NCBI GenBank assembly: GCA_016926695.1
Contig: JAFGOB010000166.1
Coordinates: 1 to 13,975 of the forward strand
Direction: 5' to 3'
Length of the DNA: 13,975 nucleotides
From: Dehalococcoidales bacterium
GTDB lineage: Bacteria; Chloroflexota; Dehalococcoidia; Dehalococcoidales; UBA3254
Shown here: piece after piece, positions 8,110 to 13,975 of the stretch
Position numbering within the stretch: position 1 is the first letter of the stretch
How the letters are laid out: the number at the start of each line of letters is the position of its first letter
Notes under the pieces: model-generated
What the model was told of the DNA's origin: nothing
Databases searched by the model: none
What the model saw: only the letters and a program-made list of their open reading frames with translations
Made by a program: the position numbers and the translations under genes

Positions 8110-8201
8110 TATACTTAACGTTATAAAAAATGACCATTTAAAGTTGTATATTTCCAGGTATCAATTTCATTTTTCGGTATAAAAAAATATCGTTAAGTAT
8201 A
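8110..8201. repeat. 15-bp inverted repeat flanking the receiver promoter
   Basis: The left arm at 8110-8124 reads TATACTTAACGTTAT. The right arm at 8187-8201 is its reverse complement with one mismatch (14 of 15). The arm centres are 77 bp apart and bracket the predicted promoter, one arm upstream of the -35 and the other in the 5' leader. The left arm also contains its own 8-bp palindrome, TAACGTTA. Paired operators for a looping repressor are a plausible reading. In read-through transcripts the arms could also pair as a long stem. Confidence 0.5.
8136..8164 (-). promoter_or_regulatory. Candidate promoter for the receiver-kinase operon
   Basis: TTGATA at 8164-8159 and TTAAAT at 8141-8136 are separated by exactly 17 bp. 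They lie in the AT-rich gap between the pilMN fusion stop and the receiver start. The -35 matches consensus at five of six positions and the -10 at four of six. The predicted start site, near 8129, gives a leader of about 48 nt. The arms of an inverted repeat lie on both sides of this promoter. Confidence 0.45.
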
Positions 8202-8202
8202 G

Positions 8203-9669
8203 CTATCTCTCGATAATAATTCTGAAAGTACATTGTCCTGCCTGTCCGCTCTCGTTATCTTCCCTTTCTTCGTCTATCAGGGCTATGCGGATCTCGCTGA
8301 AAATCCCGGTTTCAGCCAGGGTATTCGCGTATTCGATAACATCCGAACGGCTGGCTGCCCTTCCCTCCAGGTCCAGCCCGTCGGGAGTAGAGCTAAACCG
8401 GCTGTAATAGGCCCCCGCCGGCAAGCTGGAATAAACAATCATAAAAAATTGTGACAGCTCGCCGCTGCCGGAAATCAATTCATACTCTTTCTGTAATTCC
8501 AGTGTTTCCGCCTTGAGTCTGCTTATTTCACTCTCTATTGAAACCGCTTCGTCCAGTGAAAGTCTGCTTAGCCTTAGACTGCGGCTGACTCTGTCATACT
8601 CGGCCTGGAGCTTACCGGCCTCAGCCACAGCGGTATTTCGGATTTGCAGGACCGCTATAAGAATAATCACTGCCAGGATGATAACTGCATACGGTATAAT
8701 TTTTTGGAAAGAAAGAGGTCTGGCAGCAGCCCTCTTTCTCCCCTGAAGCAGATCGACATTGACATCAATGTAGCCGTTTGTGTCATTTTTCGCAGGTTTA
8801 CCCCTGTTAACGTTCTTAAGAATCAGACCCAGGTTGCCGGCATAAAGGTTTAATGGATAATTCCCGGGCAGCTTGCCCTGGAAAGATATTTTCCGGCCGG
8901 GACGGCCCAGTTTCTCCAGTATCAGGGCAGCGGTAGCCTCGTCATCAGCCTGTGAACCGGTTAAAATAACCGCAGTATCGGGCGAAATCGGACTGCTTTT
9001 ATTGGTAAGGTTAAAAAATTCAATTGTCCGGTTAAGCTCGTCCTTCAGTCGAAGAATATTATCATCCAGGCTGGCGCCCCTACTCTTGGGCGCTGCGGTA
9101 TGCAATGTGACAGGCAGGCCTCCGGAAATAATAGCGATATCAAACCGGTCAGGTTCAAAGTCAACAATGAGGGCATCGTCCTGTTTCACAGCCCTTGCCA
9201 GGGCCAGCGGATTGATATCAAACTGGACCAGGTTGACCTTCGCCAAACTCATGGTCTTCACCAGGGCATCGATCAGCAAGCGCGGTATGCCCAGTACAAA
9301 GACCCTGATTTCATTGCCTGAGTCGGAGAATATTTGCCAGTCAATATACAGCTCGTCCAGAGGGACTTTCAGTTCCCTGCGGGTAGCCCTTTCTATAGCC
9401 TCGCCTTGCTGTCCGGATTTAACCCCGGGCAACGCCAGAAAACGGTAGGTAAAGGAAATTCCCGCAATACTAACGACAACCTCGTTGCGCGGCAGGTCCA
9501 TCGAGGAAAAAAGGCCATCGATAATCTCAGCCAGGGCTCCCGGGTCCAGGATTTGACCGTCCCTGACCATTCCGGCGGGAATGGCAAGGGTTTTCCACTT
9601 TTCCGGCACGCTTCTCCTGGCAGAGACGATCTTGATTTTATCGTTGCTCAGTACAATTGATACAGGCAT
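8203..9669 (-). CDS. PilM-PilN fusion (GspL-like type IV pilus platform protein)
   Basis: This 488-residue protein joins two subunits that are usually separate. Residues 1 to about 290 follow the PilM actin-like fold, with VVSIAGISFTYRFLALPG in the first half and QFDINPLALARAV followed by DALIVDFEPDRFDIAIISGG in the middle. Residues about 300-488 are PilN-like: a short VNVDLLQ stretch at 303-309 in the place of the PilN INLLP motif, a membrane span at about 323-343, a coiled coil at about 348-400, then a small ferredoxin-like domain. This cytosolic actin-like / single span / outer domain plan is that of GspL in type II secretion. The DIGS-type and DxGxxxT-type nucleotide motifs of classical PilM are not recognisable. 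The start is ATG 9669, with GAGGAG 5 nt upstream, 9 bp after the PilO gene. Role (family knowledge): couples the cytoplasmic motor and PilC platform to PilO. Confidence 0.85.
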   Translation of the reverse strand: MPVSIVLSNDKIKIVSARRSVPEKWKTLAIPAGMVRDGQILDPGALAEIIDGLFSSMDLPRNEVVVSIAGISFTYRFLALPGVKSGQQGEAIERATRRELKVPLDELYIDWQIFSDSGNEIRVFVLGIPRLLIDALVKTMSLAKVNLVQFDINPLALARAVKQDDALIVDFEPDRFDIAIISGGLPVTLHTAAPKSRGASLDDNILRLKDELNRTIEFFNLTNKSSPISPDTAVILTGSQADDEATAALILEKLGRPGRKISFQGKLPGNYPLNLYAGNLGLILKNVNRGKPAKNDTNGYIDVNVDLLQGRKRAAARPLSFQKIIPYAVIILAVIILIAVLQIRNTAVAEAGKLQAEYDRVSRSLRLSRLSLDEAVSIESEISRLKAETLELQKEYELISGSGELSQFFMIVYSSLPAGAYYSRFSSTPDGLDLEGRAASRSDVIEYANTLAETGIFSEIRIALIDEEREDNESGQAGQCTFRIIIER

Positions 9670-9678
9670 TCAATCTCC

Positions 9679-10242
9679 TCATTGAACGATAGCCGCCCTT
9701 ACCACCAGCGACAAACTCAAGTCAACGGTAACCTCTTCATACTCACCGGCGCCAGTCCGGCGGCTGCTTGTGATTATCATTTCTTCAATAGCCAGGCAGG
9801 GAAACGACTCCCGGTTTTCCAGATCAGACAGAAAAGAGACGAAGTCATCCTGATCTCCTGCGACAATCAGCTCAAGCGGGAGCATATCGTATGTGCCGTT
9901 TCCTATATTTCTTTTCAGCCATTGTTCTGTTGAGACCGGATTGACCTTCAAATTGCGCTCCGCAGCGGTATTCAGCAGTGAATTTATAACCTGGGTCACA
10001 TCAAGGCTATCTCCGGACACAAACAGCCTGGCTGACTGGTTGTCCGCCCTGGCCTGTTCCAGCAGCTCCTGCAAATTTTCAGGAGGTCCTTCCATTAAAC
10101 TCAGACTTTGAGTCGTGTTGTCGATCTGGTCGATAAGGATGTTTTTCCCCCCTTCCGCTCTCAAATAGTCTGAAAGCAGGTAGACAATGCCCAGTACAAG
10201 GCACAGGACCAGTATCACATATAGTAACTTAGTACGCGCCAA
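9679..10242 (-). CDS. pilO: PilO-like (GspM-class) pilus alignment protein
   Basis: This 187-residue bitopic membrane protein has one span near the N-terminus (LLYVILVLCLVLGIVYLL), then a helical region at about 30-75 and an alpha/beta domain. Within that domain, VTQVINSLLNTAAERNL, LPLELIVAGDQDDFVSFLSDLENR and a late beta-rich stretch match the PilO pattern. PilO pairs with PilN at the membrane and transmits motor state to the pilus. The start is TTG: the TTG at 10242 has AGGA about 9 nt upstream, while the TTG at 10248 would leave only 3 nt, and no ATG is available. It lies 9 bp before the PilM-N fusion, so it is transcribed first, the reverse of the usual pilM-N-O order. The family call rests on topology, motif pattern and context, not on strong signature residues. 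Confidence 0.78.
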   Translation of the reverse strand: MARTKLLYVILVLCLVLGIVYLLSDYLRAEGGKNILIDQIDNTTQSLSLMEGPPENLQELLEQARADNQSARLFVSGDSLDVTQVINSLLNTAAERNLKVNPVSTEQWLKRNIGNGTYDMLPLELIVAGDQDDFVSFLSDLENRESFPCLAIEEMIITSSRRTGAGEYEEVTVDLSLSLVVRAAIVQ

Positions 10243-10315
10243 AGCCAATCGTCCTTTTACGACTTAAATCCTGATCGAAAACGCATGGTCTATTGGATTG
10301 TCATCTCGCCCTATT

Positions 10316-10420
10316 CTAAGATTTCTGCTGGCTTTTGTATATAAGAAATAAAATCACCAGGTTTACAATGGCAATACAGGCTAAAAAAACGTTAGTTAAA
10401 CCAATTGAATCGAATGACAT
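10316..10420 (-). CDS. 34-residue single-span membrane microprotein
   Basis: This short frame, ATG at 10420 to TAG at 10316, encodes MSFDSIGL, then a hydrophobic stretch of about 20 residues (VFLACIAIVNLVILFLIYK), then a polar tail ending SQQKS. GGGGG lies 9 nt upstream of the ATG, directly after the stop of the propeller pilin gene. Another ATG at 10425 opens only nine codons and is ignored. The positively charged C-terminus suggests an N-out, C-in orientation by the positive-inside rule. It sits between a minor pilin and PilO on the same strand, so it may be a small accessory subunit of the platform. I recognise no family. The ribosome site, membrane-type composition and operon position support it being real, but comparative evidence is lacking. 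Confidence 0.6.
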   Translation of the reverse strand: MSFDSIGLTNVFLACIAIVNLVILFLIYKSQQKS

Positions 10421-10440
10421 ATCATCTTTCCCCCTTTAAA

Positions 10441-12042
10441 TTAATTCTGGGTTAACCTTTCCACATTCCATGAGACCAGAGCCGGTATTCCGTTTTTGAT
10501 TGTGATATCCGCCGTAATCGACGTATTTCCGGCCATGGACAATATCCTATAGGCATCGGCTGAATCGCCGGTTGCTATTTCGACGGTTTTTATATAGCCG
10601 GCCTCCCCCGCTCCTCCCCTGTAGGCTATGGCAAAAACAGTGTCCGATATCCTGATTATGCAGGGCTCATAGCCGCTGGATGTATCAAACTCAAAGGTAT
10701 CGATAGCTGTCTGATTGATAGTGCCATTTGAGTCTATTAATATAGTTTTCAGGAAACCATCACTGGATTTCCCGCGGTAAACCACCGCATATACGTTATC
10801 CGAAACAGCTATTATATAAGGCTCGTATCCGGCAGAATTGTCGAATTCAAAGGTGTCAACCACGTGCCTGGATATGATACCTCCGGTCGAAATGTCCAAG
10901 GTAGTAATATAGCCGTCATTACCGGATCCCCGGTAAACTATCCCGAAGATACTACCTGAAGTTTTCGATATGCGGGGCGTATAACAGGCGGTATTATCAA
11001 ATACAAGGCTGCTGATAATGCCGTGGCTGATCTGCCCTTTGCTATCAACTGTTAAAGTAATCAGATTACCCTCACCGGACATGCCGCGGTAGACAACCGC
11101 AAAATAATCGTCTGATATCCAGAGAGAATCCGGTTCATGGCATGTTTGGCTGAAACTGATATCGCTAACCGACGTAGCGGTAATAGTCCCGCCGGATGAA
11201 ATTTCATGGGTAGCAGCATAGCCCTTGTTCGAAGGCCCTCTGTAAACCGTAAAGTAGTAGTTGCCCGAGGCGTGAATAACACGCGGTTCATTGCAGTGTG
11301 ACGTCACAATAACCTTCTGGTCCACCAGAACCTGGTTTATAATTCCCCGGGAGTCGATGCGGACGGTGGCTAACATGCCCTTTTCCTTCGAAGTGCGATA
11401 GACCACGGCCAATATCCCCTCGGAGACCTCAGCCACATCAGGCTCAAAACCCGAACCAGCGACAACCAGGCTACTGATGATATTCCCGGATATCGCACCG
11501 TCGTTGCTGATTTCCAGGGTTTTCATCACGACCCGGTTGGCGGAATCCCGGTAGACCACAGCGTAGATGCCGGATGAGACCCTGACTATCACCGGAGAAT
11601 ATCCGTCAGCATCAAATTTAAGGCTGCTGATAACGGAATGGGTAATCGTCCCGCCGGACTCATCACGGGAAGAATTACCGGAGGTCCTGGTCACGGTAAT
11701 GTCAGGAGAAATACCGTTGATCCTGTCCGACAGGATATAGCCGGTGCTGTCTCCCACGTTAACAAGATCCGAGTCCAGATCTTCCTCGGCCAGACTCCAG
11801 ATAGCATGCTCCACACCTGCTTCTGCGGCATATGTCTCCTGTGAGGTACGGCTGAAAACGGCAGAACCGATTGAATTCGAGCTGGCATGCGCCAGGAAAG
11901 GCGCGGTAACAAGCGCTCCCAGCGCCAGTACACCCAGCACAATCGGCAGAGCCAGACCGCTTTCACCCGCCAGCAAACCGATTGTTTTACGGATGCTCCG
12001 GCAGCCGTAGACAGACCTGATATTTTTCTTGCTCAATGACAT
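10441..12042 (-). CDS. GspK/PilX-like minor pilin with an inserted seven-repeat beta-propeller-like head
   Basis: This 533-residue protein begins with a basic 29-residue leader ending in AGESG, followed by a hydrophobic helix (LALPIVLGVLALGALV). Prepilin peptidase would cut after G29. The residue at +5 is Ile, not Glu, as in the GspK class that also lacks E5. YAAEAGVEHAIWSL (71-84) is typical of PilX-type N-termini. Residues 130-491 are seven tandem units of 51-53 residues, each with an (A/G)(V/I)xYR strand; the repeated tyrosines are 164, 215, 267, 318, 370, 422 and 474. The tail (AYRILSMAGNTSITADITI.. ALVSWNVER) reads like the usual C-terminal sheet of PilX-like proteins, so the propeller appears inserted into a small pilin. 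AGGA 7 nt upstream supports ATG 12042, which overlaps the previous gene by 56 nt. Probable role: tip-exposed adhesin, sensor or priming subunit. Confidence 0.85.
   Translation of the reverse strand: MSLSKKNIRSVYGCRSIRKTIGLLAGESGLALPIVLGVLALGALVTAPFLAHASSNSIGSAVFSRTSQETYAAEAGVEHAIWSLAEEDLDSDLVNVGDSTGYILSDRINGISPDITVTRTSGNSSRDESGGTITHSVISSLKFDADGYSPVIVRVSSGIYAVVYRDSANRVVMKTLEISNDGAISGNIISSLVVAGSGFEPDVAEVSEGILAVVYRTSKEKGMLATVRIDSRGIINQVLVDQKVIVTSHCNEPRVIHASGNYYFTVYRGPSNKGYAATHEISSGGTITATSVSDISFSQTCHEPDSLWISDDYFAVVYRGMSGEGNLITLTVDSKGQISHGIISSLVFDNTACYTPRISKTSGSIFGIVYRGSGNDGYITTLDISTGGIISRHVVDTFEFDNSAGYEPYIIAVSDNVYAVVYRGKSSDGFLKTILIDSNGTINQTAIDTFEFDTSSGYEPCIIRISDTVFAIAYRGGAGEAGYIKTVEIATGDSADAYRILSMAGNTSITADITIKNGIPALVSWNVERLTQN
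10570..11655 (-). repeat. Seven tandem ~155-nt protein-coding repeats (propeller blades)
   Basis: The units begin at residues 130, 181, 232, 284, 335, 387 and 439 and run to 491. The shared pattern is (G/D)GxIxxxxI, then a five- to six-residue strand, then xxGYxP, xxxVSxxxYAVVYRG, and GYxxTxxI(S/D). Blades 5 to 7 are the most alike (DTFEFD..GYEP). DNA is also still similar between some units: the segment coding SSLxFD in blades 1 and 5 is nearly identical over about 22 bases. This points to growth by internal duplication. The repeats are translated, with no spacer-like variable segments. Confidence 0.85.
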
Positions 12043-12442
12043 CCGTCCTTCCTGAAATAAGTGAGGTAATCTCCATCGAAACGAGCCTTGAATCCGGCTC
12101 CACCGTGAAACTGAGACCGGTAATATTGCGTGCCAGAATCATGGTTGAGTTCCCTTCCACTCTCTGTAATTGTTTACCGGCCAGAGAGTATGTCACAGTC
12201 CGGCCTGACGGGAATGACAGCACCAGCGATGTACCGCCGGCGGCGGTCACCGCCATCTGAGCGTCATAGTTGAACCAGTACTCCGCATTCTGCATTTCGT
12301 GAACAACGCTTAGCCGGTCATTGCCGTAGCCGCTGACTGTTGTCATCTGGTACAATACCGTACCCGCCGCCACGAAAATCAGCCCGCTAACAGCCAGCAC
12401 TATCAGCATTTCCACCAATGTATATCCCCGTTCCATCTTCAT
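11987..12442 (-). CDS. Type IV prepilin-like protein (PilW/GspJ-like minor pilin)
   Basis: This 151-residue protein has a six-residue leader, MKMERG, cut before Y7, giving a mature start YTLVEMLIVLAVSGLIFVAAG with the conserved Glu at +5. The remaining 110 residues are polar and beta-rich. One segment (GGTSLVLSFPSGRTVTYSLAGKQL followed by a RxVEG turn) is common in PilW/GspJ-type minor pilins. The start ATG shares one base with the preceding stop (TGATG), and no strong ribosome site is visible, so translation is probably coupled to the upstream prepilin gene. Its own stop lies inside the next gene. Role (family knowledge): membrane-inserted minor pilin that helps prime filament assembly with its neighbours. 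PilW-class is favoured by order and length; the exact subfamily is uncertain. Confidence 0.82.
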   Translation of the reverse strand: MKMERGYTLVEMLIVLAVSGLIFVAAGTVLYQMTTVSGYGNDRLSVVHEMQNAEYWFNYDAQMAVTAAGGTSLVLSFPSGRTVTYSLAGKQLQRVEGNSTMILARNITGLSFTVEPDSRLVSMEITSLISGRTDVIEQEKYQVCLRLPEHP

Positions 12443-12843
12443 CAGCGATTGGCCTTGTACCCTTCCAATGAATATATCAAGCTTCCTTCACGCGAGACAT
12501 TCACGGTTATTTTTTGAATATTACCGGAGCCGTAGAGAGAAGAGTCCGCGATAACATTAACCGCGTACCCAGCCGGTGTATCGATGCCGGGATATGAGAA
12601 ACCGCCCGGATCGTAGTCAGCGGCTTTAATCATTTCCATCTGTGAACGCGCCAGCCCCTGTACCCGGGCATCTTCCGCCTGCGCACTGACTGATATCGCG
12701 CCTGCTGAAAGAGCAGGAACAAAGGTTGTTACGATTACTCCCAGGATAGCAATAGCCACCAGGGTTTCCACCAGTGTCATTCCCCGTTCTCCGCAGGGAG
12801 CGCGGAGCGATTTTCTCAACAATTCCTTGAAACGTGTTTTCAT
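12442..12843 (-). CDS. Type IV prepilin-like protein (PilV/GspI-like minor pilin)
   Basis: This is a 133-residue prepilin with a 21-residue basic leader ending CGERG. The mature N-terminus is MTLVETLVAIAILGVIVTTFVPAL, with Glu at +5 and the usual hydrophobic helix. ARSQMEMIKAADYDPG after the helix matches PilV/GspI-type proteins, where the stretch after the helix often reads LARSQLE.IK. ATG 12843 is preferred because GAGGA lies 9 nt upstream; a TTG six bases further upstream leaves only 3 nt. It follows the PilC stop by 12 bp and overlaps the next gene by one base, so the pilin genes form a tight operon. It is probably a minor, not the major, pilin, judged by its grouping with PilW- and PilX-like genes. 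Confidence 0.83.
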   Translation of the reverse strand: MKTRFKELLRKSLRAPCGERGMTLVETLVAIAILGVIVTTFVPALSAGAISVSAQAEDARVQGLARSQMEMIKAADYDPGGFSYPGIDTPAGYAVNVIADSSLYGSGNIQKITVNVSREGSLIYSLEGYKANR

Positions 12844-12855
12844 GCTCAATATTCC

Positions 12856-13975
12856 TCAACGGACGTGGCTGATTATGGTGTAAATAGGCAGCACCATCGA
12901 GACCATGATAAAAGCGATGCCGATACCGATAGCCACGGTCAAAGCCGGTTCAATCAGGGCAATTAATGACTGTATTTTTTTATCCGTGTGTTCCTGAAAA
13001 TAAGCGGCCAGCGTATCCAGGGATGTGTCAAGCGTACCGGTTTGCTCTCCGGCAGTGACCATCCTCACCATTATACGAGGGACCAGTGTTTCTTCACTCA
13101 TGGGTCCGGCCAGACCTTCTCCCTGCATCAGCTTGTCTTTGACTCTGGTGAAAGCCTGCATAATAATGCGGTTTCCGATCATGGACTGTATGGCAATATC
13201 CATGATGCCCGGCAGGGGGATCCCGGCTGCCAGCAGCATGGATACCGTACGACAAAACTGGCCCATATTATGTTCAATAATAATTTTACCCAGTACCGGA
13301 AATCCAAGCATAAAACGGTCAATCGCCACTCTTCCGGCTGGCATCCGGTAAAGCAGAAAAACAGCCGCTATGATCGCAATCACGAAGAGCAGGAGCTGTA
13401 GTTTGTAGTTCAGGAAAAAATTCATCAGTCCGATAGCGAACAGCGTCACAGGCGGCAAATCGGATTGAAACGATGAGAACAAATTCAACATGGGAGGTAA
13501 GACCGTAGTAACCAGCAGGATGACAACCCCTATTGCCAGACAAATCACGAAAACAGGATAAACCATGGCATGCCGGATTTTCGAGGTTATCTTTGCACGG
13601 TTCTCCAGGTAGGAGGCCATTTGTTTCAGTCCTTTTTCCATTTCTCCGGCTTTCTCGCTGCTCTGGATTACCTGCTGGTAGGACTGGGAAAAGACCTGGG
13701 GATAACTCTTGAAGGCCTGGGATAATGAACTACCCCCTTCCAGCTTTTCGATCAGACCCCTGATAACCTCTTTCAGGGCAGGTTTTTCAGCCTGGTCGAG
13801 CATAAGTTCCAGGGCAGAGTGCAGCGACGTGCCGGCCTCGATGAACGCGGCCAACTGGCGTGAAAAATCGATGATGTCGGAGGTTTTGACGCCGTAAAGG
13901 GAGGGTATGAGCTGGCTGAGGCTCTGACGCGGGGCCCTGGACTGAAGATTAAGGACGTACTTGTACCCCGCCTGA
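12856..13975 (-). CDS. pilC: PilC/GspF inner-membrane platform protein (5' end outside window)
   Basis: About 372 residues are visible and the frame remains open to the right edge, so only some 30 N-terminal residues are missing relative to the family's ~400. Two T2SSF repeats are seen. The first starts at DIIDFSRQLAAFIEAGTSLHSALELM and carries SSEKAGEMEKGL. The second runs from GQFCRTVSMLLAAGIPLPGIM to MVTAGEQTGTLDTSLDTLAAYF. Membrane spans follow the usual layout: VYPVFVICLAIGVVILLVTTVL, LLLFVIAIIAAVFLLY and a C-terminal ALTVAIGIGIAFIMVSMVLPIY. PilC is the membrane platform that transmits rotation from the PilB and PilT ATPases to pilin subunits. A TTG inside the gene (13854) is only an internal leucine codon. 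PilB/PilT genes would be expected just upstream, outside the window. Confidence 0.93.
   Translation of the reverse strand, partial: QAGYKYVLNLQSRAPRQSLSQLIPSLYGVKTSDIIDFSRQLAAFIEAGTSLHSALELMLDQAEKPALKEVIRGLIEKLEGGSSLSQAFKSYPQVFSQSYQQVIQSSEKAGEMEKGLKQMASYLENRAKITSKIRHAMVYPVFVICLAIGVVILLVTTVLPPMLNLFSSFQSDLPPVTLFAIGLMNFFLNYKLQLLLFVIAIIAAVFLLYRMPAGRVAIDRFMLGFPVLGKIIIEHNMGQFCRTVSMLLAAGIPLPGIMDIAIQSMIGNRIIMQAFTRVKDKLMQGEGLAGPMSEETLVPRIMVRMVTAGEQTGTLDTSLDTLAAYFQEHTDKKIQSLIALIEPALTVAIGIGIAFIMVSMVLPIYTIISHVR

Noticed and set aside
8181..8215. Possible intrinsic terminator after the PilM-N fusion (TATCG/CGATA stem, then seven T on the minus strand)
   Set aside because: The stem is only 5 bp with an 18-nt loop and overlaps the end of the gene. 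It is too weak to call, although the T-run is notable.
8873..9448. Long plus-strand open frame of 191 codons opposite the PilM-N fusion
   Set aside because: Its product is low-complexity Ser/Arg-rich sequence with no domain pattern, and the opposite strand carries a clear protein family. It is an antisense shadow.
10570..11655. Regular repeats that might suggest a CRISPR or non-coding tandem array
   Set aside because: The ~155-nt units are degenerate, stay in one open frame and encode a conserved protein pattern, so they are protein repeats.
13709..13897. Plus-strand 62-codon frame at the right edge
   Set aside because: It lies opposite the conserved first T2SSF repeat of PilC and has no protein-like features.

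Overview
Every gene in this window lies on the minus strand, so transcription runs from the right edge to the left. It is bacterial DNA of moderate GC content with Shine-Dalgarno sites. The right two thirds is the distal part of a type IV pilus (type IV filament) assembly cluster. The left third is a signalling block of one receiver protein and two very large PAS histidine kinases. A signal-peptide surface protein gene runs off the left edge. No pilP or pilQ follows pilO/pilMN, the pilM and pilN functions are fused in one gene, and the PAS types and prepilin types recall Chloroflexota or Firmicutes-like bacteria. A monoderm or Chloroflexota-type host is my inference, at low confidence.

Layout in transcription order (right to left). 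Partial pilC/gspF platform protein (12856-13975). Class III-type prepilin, PilV/GspI-like (12442-12843). Second prepilin, PilW/GspJ-like (11987-12442). A GspK/PilX-like minor pilin carrying seven tandem beta-propeller-like repeats (10441-12042). A 34-residue single-span membrane protein (10316-10420). PilO-like protein (9679-10242). PilM-PilN fusion (8203-9669). Then a 121-bp intergenic region with a promoter flanked by an inverted repeat. Next come a stand-alone receiver (7707-8081), a soluble 6xPAS+GAF kinase (4108-7671), a 103-bp intergenic region with 11-bp-phased repeats, a soluble 6xPAS kinase (975-3989), a 183-bp intergenic region, and the secreted protein (1-791). No stretch longer than 300 bases lacks a gene. 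I saw no tRNA, rRNA, CRISPR array or insertion sequence.

How the genes work together (inference from families). PilC, PilMN and PilO form the inner-membrane assembly platform. The three pilin-like proteins would form a tip or priming complex, with the propeller protein as a probable tip-exposed sensor or adhesin. The receiver and the two cytosolic multi-PAS kinases may link intracellular redox or metabolic cues to pilus function. The receiver has no output domain, so it would act by protein-protein contact.

The most striking observation is the minor pilin with a seven-blade propeller inserted into it. This joins in one chain what PilX-class pilins and PilY1-type propeller adhesins do as separate proteins elsewhere. 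Second-tier observations are the membrane microprotein, the GspL-like PilM-N fusion with eroded nucleotide motifs, and three structured regulatory regions.
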